Assembly: GCA_019648995.1 (NCBI GenBank)
Contig: BLXT01008431.1
Span: 92,337 to 115,371, forward strand
DNA from: Plakobranchus ocellatus
Lineage: Eukaryota > Mollusca > Gastropoda > Plakobranchidae
Length of the DNA stretch: 23,035 bases
Direction: 5' to 3'
Shown here: positions 10,740 through 18,033 of the stretch, piece by piece
Numbering within the stretch: the first letter of the stretch is position 1
Layout: each line of letters begins with the position of its first letter
The notes under the pieces: generated by a model
What the model was told of the DNA's origin: nothing
Seen by the model: the letters and a program-made list of their open reading frames with translations, nothing else
Databases searched by the model: none
Made by a program: the position numbers and the translations under genes

Positions 10740-11385
10740 TCGTCCGGACATTGCGTTTATTTCAGCGGATCTCGCCGAGTCCACCACAAGGGAAATACTC
10801 GATGACGTCAGCTCCGATCACCTGCCGTCCCTCATTGCCATCAACTTTTGTGCACTGGCGCAATGTCTGGACAAGCACAGATGGAATTTCCGCAAAGCAA
10901 ACTGGAATGTGTACAGCGACACACTCGACAATCCTCTGAGCAATGTACTACCCGACAGTATATCCATAAAGCGAACTGAATGAAGTACACTGTATTCACT
11001 CGAGCGGTGATCCACGCCGTTAGACGCAGAATACCGCGGCGAGTGGTCCACAAGTATTCGCCCATTTGGACGACTGAGTTCGCCCAGGCAGTCGCAAAGC
11101 AAAAGCAGGCGAGGCGCGAATACTTAAAGCCCAAAATGACCACGAACCGTAAGCGGTACAACGCTCTCTGCCAAAAGGTAAAGAAGATTGGCCAGGTCGC
11201 ACGGACGAAAGAATGACGACGTGTTTGCGAGAATCTAAACCCTTCTTCAGATCCGAAAATTGCATGGCAATTTATCCAAAGAGTTAGTGGTAGAGGTAAC
11301 ACAGCCCGCGTGGAGCCTCTCATTGTGAAAGGAAAGGAAATGAGCACTGATCGGAAGGAAGCCGATGCTTTTAACACGCACTTCT
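10740..11385 (+). pseudogene. retrotransposon endonuclease end and linker (copy 1)
   Basis: The sequence resumes at RPDIAFISADL and reaches SSDHLPSL, the Ser-Asp-His motif that closes the endonuclease active site. It continues with RWNFRKANWNVYSDTLDNP to a stop at 10,981. A second frame from 10,980 gives AVRRRIPRRVVHKYSPIW and further linker sequence, a stop at 11,214-11,216, then NLNPSSDPKIAWQFIQRVSG and KEADAFNTHF. This is the usual stretch between endonuclease and reverse transcriptase in such elements. At about 11,386 it jumps straight to RNase H sequence, so all of the reverse transcriptase is lost. Confidence 0.75.
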
Positions 11386-11730
11386 GTGGTCAAGTGGCTT
11401 CTGTCACATCTTGGAGTCCCTGGCAAAGAGATAGCTGATGGACTAGCAAAAATGAGGGAAGGACCCAGCCACAGCCACGGAAAACCTTAACTCTGGGGTG
11501 CAGCACAGTTATGTAATGATAAGCGACCCTTCCAATTTTAGGAAGCTTACAAGGCAAGTGATTACCTGCAATGTCTGCACAGGAGTGATGCGCAAGAGCG
11601 AAGCACACACTCTCCGTTGGACCGAGCGCGACAAGGTTAGTCTGCCACCACTGCGTGTCGTCTTTGCGGGGAACGGGAAGGAACAGTTCTGCATGTTTAG
11701 ATCCAGTGCTGGGAGATGGCAGAGACCGCC
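11386..11730 (+). pseudogene. retrotransposon RNase H tail and zinc motif (copy 1)
   Basis: The frame from 11,386 reads VKWLLSHLGVPGKEIADG, the last part of an RNase H domain, where the Asp of ADGLAK is the fourth catalytic acidic residue. The frame then has stops but continues with DYLQCLHRSDAQERSTHSPL and CRLCGEREGTVLHV, a Cys-x2-Cys...His motif seen at the C-terminus of many RNase H-bearing LINE proteins. The first three RNase H catalytic residues are absent from this copy. Confidence 0.75.
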
Positions 11731-12050
11731 CTAGGGGGTGGCCTAACACGCCTGTGAGCGAAATCCTCTGGTGGAGGGACCGAGTTACCATGATTACAGC
11801 AGCAAAAATTATGCTGAAGTTCCGAGGATAAAAACGCTCTACTCCCCTTATCATTCTCATGTAAAGCACAACAAAAAGAAAAATTCATTGGTCTCCTCCA
11901 CCTATCCAACTGAGGAAGGATAGACTTAAGACAGAATCGAATTGAAAATGGCCAAACGGAACAATATTTTTATACTGTTCCACAGAGTCCATGTAGTGTC
12001 GCCATCACATCGGATGGATCGTCTTAGTTATAAATGGACCAAATAAGACT

Positions 12051-12268
12051 CTGGTCTCATCACAGGGTGCCTGGATCAAACAGTTATGGTCAGTGCCAGA
12101 TGAGCTATGAAGAGCGTCAATAGACGGGAGTGTGTGCGTCTGTGCAACTTACTATGGATCTCGTCTCATCACAGGGTGCCTGGACCAAACAGGCATGTTC
12201 AGTGCCGGATGAACTATGGAGAGCGTCAATAGACAGGATTGTGTGCCTATTTGTAACTCAGTATGGAT
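12051..12268. repeat. 109-bp tandem duplication in the element's 3' region
   Basis: Two head-to-tail units of equal length, 12,051-12,159 and 12,160-12,268. Both contain TCTCATCACAGGGTGCCTGG and GAGCGTCAATAGAC and end in TATGGAT. They differ by scattered substitutions. They lie about 320 bases after the zinc motif of copy 1 and probably belong to its 3' untranslated region. Confidence 0.9.
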
Positions 12269-12300
12269 CTGAGTACATGTTTGATTGTGTGTACTGAATC

Positions 12301-12601
12301 TTACAGCTGTCTCTGAATATCACTATCACGTTGATAAAAATGCATGAGCAATTCTAGAATGAATGAATACATGGCTGTATGTACAATCTCAAGTGTATAA
12401 TATCACATGGTTTAGTAATAGTTCTTTGGATCAATTGCCATGTTGCAAAAGATCCTTTTTTTTCTTGCTGAACTTGAAAAGTGACACTAGCCACTTTGAA
12501 CTGTTGCCAGGTCAAGGCAATTGAGCCGTTACTGTAAAGTCTATATAAAGACTCAGACTAGACAGAAAAGTAACAGTGATATAATATATATATATTATCT
12601 T
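12301..12601. other. gene-free spacer between retrotransposon pieces
   Basis: AT-rich sequence with a GAATGAATGAAT string near 12,356 and a TA run at about 12,578-12,595. I see no gene. The left part may be the end of copy 1. Confidence 0.55.
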
Positions 12602-12739
12602 ATGGAAACAGAATGTGGCCCCTTAAAGGTCCCACAAGGACCACCTCTATCAAAATTACGCAGTTAAACTTCCAAGTTTGCACGACCCTGTGCCCCACCC
12701 AGGTCCAGGCATTTCTCAATCGGTGAAAAGTGCAAATGG
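12602..12739 (+). pseudogene. retrotransposon endonuclease start, copy 2a left part
   Basis: From ATGGAAACAG onward this stretch matches 15,117-15,247 nearly base by base. Examples are CCCACAAGGACCA against CCCAAAAGGACAA, and AAGTTTGCACGACCCTG against AAGTTTGCAAGACCCTG. It is the beginning of the endonuclease domain, before the AQET motif. A TGA lies in frame (CGGTGAAAAG). The match ends at 12,739, where an inverted-repeat element starts, and resumes at about 14,246. Confidence 0.75.
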
Positions 12740-14245
12740 CAGAGCTGCCAACCTAGAAAAACCAATACTGTAATCTCAAGAGTTAAAACCCATAATCTGG
12801 GACTCAAAACTGTAATCCATATATTTCATTACATAATTTGTACTTCTTTCAATGCACATGCATCAAATAATAGGCTACAATTTTTAAGCAAACTGCACAA
12901 TATAGAACAAAAAAAAAAACATGAGGTAAGAATGTGTCTTGAAATTTATTAGGGGATGCAAAATGAAGCAAGGATCAAAACCACGACTTTTAATACTAAT
13001 CCAAATTTCTATCACAGAACAGAGATAATGAATGTAGCTTAATACATTTTAGAAAATAGACGATTGAAATTTTTAAAAATTCCTGGGATCTTTGTTTATG
13101 TTTGTATTGAAGCACTTGTCAACTTAGTTCACTAGATCTAAACTTGATTCTTGAATGTTTGAGCAAACAAATTGAGTGTTAATTCCTCAAAATAAAATTA
13201 CCCTACAACATAAAAAAAAGTAAATTGCAATGAAGATGTCCTTGAACTCACATTATGTTATATTCAATTTATGTTTGTTCGAGGGCATTTTTAATTTATT
13301 AAGTGACTGATTTTTTTTTATTTTTTAAGTATTAAAACAAATAAATGAGAAAAGGAAATTTGTTCAAACTACACTGTATGACCTATAAAAAATCATCCCC
13401 AGGTAGCTGCAAAACTAAGTCCTCTCCATAATAATTAGATCAAGGCTTTAGATTTAATGTATTGGCAGGCGCCTTATTTTTTGTTTCTTTTAGTCCTGAT
13501 TGGTGTTACTTGAGTGAATGTCTTCTTGATGATTGAGATTTGCAGTCAATACATTTCTGCTTGAGCAAACTGGTACTGTGATAGAGCATTACAATTAACT
13601 CTACATATTTTGATCTATTCCAAGCACGGGTGTAAATCTATAAGTAGATCTAAGTCTAGCTCAAATACAGACTCTTCACAGATAAACGTATTTGGCCAAA
13701 GTATATCTAATTCCAGATTAGAGTCTAAAAACTTATGGACATATAGATTGTCAGAAGAGGTGTTAATCTCAAGAATTCCATAAATCTTCAAGATATCATT
13801 GCCGTATTTAGGCTAGTGAGAAATAGAGAAAAAGTTCTGGCCCATCGCCTCAGTGAAAACACATTAAACATTCCTGCTTTAAAAATCACTAGGCCTATTT
13901 GAAGTACATAAGCATTTTTATTGTCCCATGTACCAGTATTAGTATTACTGACATCATAATAAGTAAAGTGGATTACTGGTAATGGTGAATTTTAAGTGCC
14001 AAGTGAGGAAGAGAGCTACGAGAAAAGAAAGTAAGCATTGAATACAATGATTGAAAGCAGACGATTCTTCAAAACTATATCGAATATGGAACACAAGTAA
14101 ATATAATTAGTCTAGTGCAAACGAAAGTAAATCAGTCTAAATTCATCTTATGCAAAGCAAGAAAAATCATAATTTTGACCTCAAAAACGTAATGTGTAAT
14201 TTTGGCTCAATAAATTACGTTTTCTCTTAATGGTTGGCAGCTATG
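12740..14245. mobile_element. TIR element of about 1.5 kb, non-autonomous
   Basis: The left end CAGAGCTGCCAACC (12,740-12,753) is the reverse complement, with one mismatch, of the right end GGTTGGCAGCTATG (14,232-14,245). The element splits a recognisable endonuclease copy: 12,602-12,739 lies to its left and 14,246 onward to its right. This gives independent evidence for both borders. The interior is AT-rich with no coding frame. Related strings CTCAAAACTGTAAT and CTCAAAAACGTAAT sit near the two ends. A short target duplication may be present (ATGG left, ATGT right) but is imperfect. The superfamily is unknown. Confidence 0.65.
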
Positions 14246-14700
14246 ATGTGGCGCAGAAGACGCTCTTTGGAAAGGATAAGGAATACTCCCTTCCAGGTTA
14301 TGAGGTATTCCCATGCTACCGTCATACAAGGAAAAAGGTGCACCATGGCATCGCAACGATTGTAAGAAAAGACATGCCAGCAAAAGTCAATAACATCCAC
14401 ACTTTGAGTGGTACTGATACCCAATCAGTGGACTTTGGTGGAATGAATGGCATCGGCAAGAAATATCAGGTCTACAATTGATACCAACCGGCAAGCGACA
14501 AGAGAGTTTCAATAGAATCGGGTAAAACCGATTTAATATTCCAGCAGGCAATGTCAATGCGCATCAGACTGTCGACCTGACCGGCAACCCAAATTTGACC
14601 TTCTTGATTCCAGAATTAGATGTTGCACTAGCAAAAGGGAGAGTGCCCATCCACCCGGCGCCCCTAGACAAGGTGCGGACAATGAGATGAAGAAGAGGCA
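14246..14700 (+). pseudogene. retrotransposon endonuclease, copy 2a right part
   Basis: The copy resumes with GTGGCGCAGAAGACGCTC, equivalent to the AQET block (here AQKT, so the catalytic Glu is lost). It continues with KDKEYSLPGYEVF, VRKDMPAKVNN and KYQVYN, then a TGA replacing the Trp codon before YQPASDKRVS. After a frame change comes NVNAHQT, the place of the family's GD.NAH catalytic motif with its Asp changed to Asn. A final open run contains PELDVALAKGRVPIHPAPLD. Catalytic losses, frameshifts and the nested insertion show it is long dead. Confidence 0.7.
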
Positions 14701-14730
14701 AGTCCACGTGCAGCTCGACGCGGCATGCGC

Positions 14731-15007
14731 AAGGTGGAATAAATTGGGCTCGAAGTGTGCAAAAGTGAGCTTCCCCTCACTGAGAACAAGTTTGGTGTCG
14801 CAAGGTAACGTTTTGAAAGAAGCCAGCCAAACCCCGAGTGGAGACCGACGGCACAACTGGCCACTGCAAAGTTAATAATCGATCGGGCTGGGGCTCCACC
14901 CCCACGACGGGGTCTTAAAGTGTCAGTGGTCGTTCCCAGGGCTAGGGGGCCTACCCTTGGGTTGGTCAATTACAATCTAAAAAAACGCCCTTCTTACCCA
15001 AACAACC
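14731..15007 (+). mobile_element. retrotransposon 5' leader (copy 2b)
   Basis: GC-rich leader shared with 22,185-22,560. Common strings include CTCGAAGTGTGCAAAAGTGA, CACGACGGGGTCTTAAAGTG and GTCAGTGGTCG. A short conserved frame through EVCKSEL ends at a stop just after GVAR. It precedes the endonuclease start in both copies, so it is the 5' untranslated leader or contains a small upstream ORF. It abuts the truncated end of copy 2a. Confidence 0.65.
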
Positions 15008-15640
15008 ATGACAAACACAAAAAAGAAAGTAAACGTTAGGCTCCTCAACCCACACCTTGAGGAAGGACGGCTATAGACGACGACGAACTGGAACGAAAAA
15101 TTAGACACATCTCATGGAAGCAAGAGGCGGCTCCCCAAAGATCCCAAAAGGACAAGCTCTCTCAATATTATTCAGATAAATGTCTAAGTTTGCAAGACCC
15201 TGCGCCACACACAGGTCCGGAAACTACTCAATCGATGAGAAGTGCAGGTGATACTGGCTCAGGAGACGCTCCTTGGAAAAGATAAGGAATACTCCCTCCC
15301 AGGTTACGAGGCTTTCCGGTGCGATTGTCACACGAAGAAAAAGGCGTGCTGCGGCACTGCCACATTCATAAGGAAGGATGTGCGGGCGAAAGTCACAAAC
15401 ATGCACAATTTGAGTGGTTCCGACACCCAATTAGTAGAGATATGGTGGATGGGCAAAAAATATCAGATCTACAACTGGTACCAGCCTCCCAGCGACAAAA
15501 GAGTTTCACTGGACTTAGGCAAAAGCGATGTAATATTCAGGCGTACCATAATAAGAGCCAGAGCAAAGCAGCACCCGATGAGAGCAAAGTGGACTCTATC
15601 ATAGAGGCAGACTCATTTACTGAGGTAAAAAGCAGATAAC
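15008..15640 (+). pseudogene. retrotransposon endonuclease, copy 2b
   Basis: The ATG at 15,008 corresponds to the starts at 10,409 and 22,561, but its frame stops after 22 codons. Further on, INVQ-like sequence (frameshifted), then VILAQETLLGKDKEYSLPGY and FIRKDVRAKVTN with WWMGKKYQIYNWYQPPSDKR follow in the frame at 15,242-15,604. The catalytic Glu of AQET is kept. The domain breaks off before the GD.NAH motif. From about 15,645 the sequence is already RNase H, so the rest of the endonuclease and the whole reverse transcriptase are deleted. Confidence 0.75.
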
Positions 15641-15644
15641 CCTT

Positions 15645-15840
15645 TGAGGAGAAGTTGTTGGAGAGGCGGTGCTGTTAGCAGACTACCTGCAGAGGACAGA
15701 GGGGGTGTAGACTGTGATCAAGTGGCTTCTGTCACATCTTGGAGTCCCTGGCAATGAGATAGCTGATGGACTAGCAAAAATGAGGGAAGGACACAGCCAC
15801 AGCCACGGAAAACCTAACTCTGGGGTGCGGCACAGTTATC
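15645..15840 (+). pseudogene. retrotransposon RNase H tail (copy 2b)
   Basis: Nucleotides from about 15,650 align with the RNase H of the 21,201 copy (VGEAMCLIDELQR equivalent). In one frame they give VLLADYLQRTEGV, a TAG, then VIKWLLSHLGVPGNEIADG and KPNSGVRHSYLK. This includes the fourth catalytic Asp (ADGLAK). Similarity to copy 1 ends near 15,839, only about 20 bases before the splice acceptor of the next gene. Confidence 0.75.
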
Positions 15841-15845
15841 TAAAA

Positions 15846-15863
15846 TAATAATTTTTTTTTCAG
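15846..15863 (+). promoter_or_regulatory. splice acceptor of RAG1-N-like gene
   Basis: A run of T interrupted by A, ending in CAG, is a consensus 3' splice site. It lies eight bases before a strong Kozak start (ACCATGG). This implies an upstream 5' untranslated exon, which may have been lost to or separated by the retrotransposon copy. Confidence 0.55.
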
Positions 15864-17316
15864 TCAAGACCATGGAACACACATATGACTTTCATGTTGC
15901 CTGTTTGAACAAACTGTGTCGGACTTGTGGTGAAAGGAGCACTAAAGCAAAGACAATTAAATTTGTTGTCATAATTTCAAATCCGACCTTCTCACTTTCT
16001 ACCAAGTTAATATTGACAGTGACTCTCTTGATAAACATTCACAAACTGGATGCTACAAATGTGTTCAACGCATTTATGCGTTAAAAAAAAAAATTGTGCC
16101 TGTTACATTTGAAAATTAGTGAAAAGTGCCAGAGACACTGATGTGCTTTGGACCTCATATAATGCACACCTCAACATTCAAGACTGCCCTGTTTGCGAAA
16201 AATTTCAAAAACAAACACTTGGATGTATCAAACTTTTTACCACAACCAGAAGATGAGGAATATTCAGTGTACCAGAACATACTAGACCTATCGAACAAAG
16301 CGAGCAGGCAGGCCCATCAAGCATTCTCGAGGACTGTAATTATCTGCCTCCTGCGACAGCCGCAAACTGCCTAAACGTTGTATCACAACAAACACCTAGA
16401 CAAGGAATGTCAATGACCGACACTTTCACAGATTCAATCGCAGATACAGATCCTCCCATAAATCTAAGTCCACTCTCACACACACACATCTATGATCACA
16501 AACACACCCACATCCAGTATACCTCGAGCAATCTCAACACCAAAATCAAACAAAACGGGCAAAATATTAATAGACAGTTCAACATCACCGATGTTTAAAC
16601 AAACAATAACAGTAGAGTCAATTTTGAAACAGTCAGTAACAGAACCTTTATCACAACGTGAGGAAGAATTAGCTACACACATCACCAGAAGAAATGAAAA
16701 AGGAAAGATTAAATTTAAAAAAAGAGGACAGCCACTAACATTTCATAGGGTTTCTGTCCACCAAAAATCATCCAATGTAGCCAGTTCACCAACCAGAAAA
16801 CGTAGATCTACCATAATAACTAGGGTTAGGAAAACAATGTCACGTGTGCATAGAAGTGATTTAGAGATGCAACATGCTTCAGATTTTAAAAGACGATCTC
16901 ATGGAGTTAGGCAAAACATTTTACACAAGAGCGGGACAAAAGAAAGGGTAGTGATAGATGCAAAGTTTGCTTTAGCCATGAAGGAAACTATGGGTCCGAC
17001 ATGGCATCAATATAGAGAAAGAAGAAGGTTATGGAAGAAGGTAGGCGTTTGTATCCCTGGCGAGTACAAAGAGAGAGAGATTTTTACGAAAGAGATAGGT
17101 GATACTGTAAAATTAGAGACAATTACCCCTGTACCAGGTACTAGTTCAAAGGAAGAACCTGTTGCACTTGTTTCCAATCTGAACAAGTTCGTAATGGATC
17201 TTCTTGAAAAGTACGATGGGGAGCAAAAATTAACGTGGCACAATGGTGGCATTCCTGAAATTCAGATATGGGTGAAAATTGTGGGGGAAAATGGAAGTAG
17301 GTGCTCCAAGTTGCCC
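15864..17316 (+). pseudogene. RAG1 N-terminal-like transposon-family gene (gene 1), truncated
   Basis: A broken gene whose 5' part resembles the zinc-binding N-terminal region of RAG1, the V(D)J recombinase. Its order is a CRTCG motif, an acidic-then-His/Cys block (NIDSDSLDKHS, CYKC), a second Cys pair (CPVC), a Ser/Thr/Pro-rich linker, PLSQREEELATHI, a basic region, and TWHNGGIPEIQIWVKI. It appears intronless after the acceptor. At least three frame changes and one stop disrupt the first 600 bases, while the last 840 bases are one open frame. It lacks anything like the RAG1 catalytic core. From memory, a RAG1-N-like protein on a mobile element is known from Aplysia (N-RAG-TP), and uncharacterised relatives occur in bivalves and cnidarians. 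I infer an element-derived protein, not a recombinase. Confidence 0.65.
15872..16480 (+). pseudogene. gene 1, zinc-binding N-terminal part
   Basis: The ATG sits in ACCATGG. The first frame gives MEHTYDFHVACLNKLCRTCG and continues to about 15,964. The reading then moves to a second frame, with YQVNIDSDSLDKHSQTGCYK followed by CVQRIYALKKK and a stop at 16,117. A third frame gives DTDVLWTSYNAHLNIQDCPV then CEKFQKQTLGC, with a stop at 16,254 and more open sequence beyond. In RAG1 the corresponding landmarks are LCRICG, ID...D.IHPTEFCHNC and W..H...CDIC, so four Cys/His clusters match in order and spacing. The frame changes are visible breaks, so no single product is made. Splicing cannot explain them because there are no GT-AG pairs at the shifts. 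Confidence 0.65.
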
Positions 17317-17331
17317 GCTTCGCGCAGTTGA
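16492..17331 (+). CDS. gene 1, central part: 279-codon open frame
   Basis: The longest open frame in this half of the window apart from the retrotransposon. The ATG is only the first Met in the frame; coding similarity enters from the previous frame near 16,480-16,560. Features are a Ser/Thr/Pro-rich start, PLSQREEELATHITRRN (residues about 52-68), a Lys/Arg-rich region with TRKRRST and RRVR-like basic clusters (about 70-150), KETMGPTWHQYRERRRLWKK (about 165-185), and near the end TWHNGGIPEIQIWVKIVGEN. From memory, relatives read IWVKIGGDHGGGSFK at the last point and then continue for several hundred residues. Here GENGSRCSKL is followed by unrelated sequence and a stop, so the C-terminal half is missing. 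Role unknown; nuclear and DNA-binding would fit the basic regions. Confidence 0.6.
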   Translation: MITNTPTSSIPRAISTPKSNKTGKILIDSSTSPMFKQTITVESILKQSVTEPLSQREEELATHITRRNEKGKIKFKKRGQPLTFHRVSVHQKSSNVASSPTRKRRSTIITRVRKTMSRVHRSDLEMQHASDFKRRSHGVRQNILHKSGTKERVVIDAKFALAMKETMGPTWHQYRERRRLWKKVGVCIPGEYKEREIFTKEIGDTVKLETITPVPGTSSKEEPVALVSNLNKFVMDLLEKYDGEQKLTWHNGGIPEIQIWVKIVGENGSRCSKLPASRS

Positions 17332-17926
17332 AAACGGCCGTGTGTGCCCAAGTGTACCCAATATTAATGATTTTCAATGGTCTCTAACTTTTGAACAGTT
17401 TTATCAAATTAAATAAAATTTATATCTTTAAACTAATCATTTCTTCGTCTTTTAGCTGTATCAAAAAAGTCTACCAGATTGGATTAAAACAGTTTTAATC
17501 CTGCATGCAAATAAGAACCATTTCCTACTTTTAGTGAGCAATCTTGATACTGCGGGCGGCGAGCGAGATCGCATTTTCTGTGATACACTTCACTCAAAAC
17601 TCTACCGCCGGACTCAGATTTATCTTTTCGCACCACGGTTTTCAGCTTAAAAGAGGGGAGATCACTAGCTTTGATTTGATACCACTTTCAACGAGGTGAA
17701 AGCCGGCAAATTTGGCAAGTGAAACTTTCATCCCAAAATTATATAGTTTCCTCAATTTAAAATAGGACGAAAGGAGCGCCATTGGAAAGGTGATTTTTTT
17801 AAAGCTTTTTAAAGGGTTTTTAAAAAAAAGGAAAATTTTTTACTGGTGCGGCGGTTAGTGTTTCTTTAGACCCAACATCGTCAATTCAGAGTAGTGAAAG
17901 AACAGGCCTGTTGGCGTTGATCGGCC
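17317..17926 (+). other. junction and 5' region of the second transposon-like gene
   Basis: No open frame of note. A sharp junction near 17,311-17,316 ends gene 1 sequence. The strings TTGCCCGCTTCGCGCAG (17,310-17,326) and ACTGCGGGCGGCGAGCGA (about 17,550-17,567) are partly inverted copies (about 13 of 18 positions). Between them is a perfect 21-base palindrome. The rest holds a possible TATA-like TTATATAG near 17,739 and A/T homopolymers. It probably contains the terminal and promoter sequence of the element that carries gene 2. Confidence 0.4.
17481..17501. repeat. perfect 21-base palindrome
   Basis: GGATTAAAAC, one central A, then GTTTTAATCC: ten-base arms that can form a cruciform. It lies in the putative terminal region of the gene 2 element. 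Confidence 0.9.
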
Positions 17927-18033
17927 ATGGCTGACCCGGCTGTCTCAGAACTTAGCGGGCCGCCCCCTTGCGCAGCCGATCCTGCGACGAAAAAGGAAGA
18001 TTAGGGACAATTCTAATCTAAAACCTTTAATAG
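17927..18033 (+). pseudogene. gene 2, candidate exon 1
   Basis: ATG in a GCCATGG Kozak context gives MADPAVSELSGPPPCAADPA, and that frame stops at 18,002. A one-base shift near 17,985 gives RKRKIRDNSNLKPLI, open up to a perfect donor (AG then GTGAGT at 18,034). A short Met-Ala-Asp, Pro-rich start followed by a basic stretch is plausible for a nuclear protein. The shift is a visible break. Phase compatibility with exon 2 supports the exon, but nothing else does. Confidence 0.45.

Larger units (their letters stand above)
10336..12300 (+). mobile_element. non-LTR retrotransposon, copy 1, internally deleted
   Basis: A GC-richer block begins with TCGGGGCTGGGGGG, matching the leader of the copies at 14,731 and 22,185, so it is 5'-truncated. 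It carries the start of an endonuclease, the end of the endonuclease with its linker, the tail of an RNase H with a C-terminal zinc motif, and a 3' untranslated part with a tandem repeat. The reverse-transcriptase core is missing, so it cannot be autonomous. The EEP endonuclease plus RNase H combination fits the I/Jockey-type elements; the clade is inferred. A GAAT run at about 12,356-12,368 could be the 3' tail, so the exact end is uncertain. Confidence 0.8.

Noticed and set aside
10394-11909. Several minus-strand open frames opposite retrotransposon copy 1
   Set aside because: They are shadows of GC-rich coding sequence on the plus strand; the plus-strand translations match retrotransposon motifs and these do not.
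16126-16374. 82-codon frame inside gene 1
   Set aside because: The neighbouring frame carries the CPVC zinc motif in the expected position, so this frame is a shadow.
15864-17316. A functional RAG1 gene
   Set aside because: There is no catalytic core, the zinc region is frameshifted, and no recombination signal sequences were identified.
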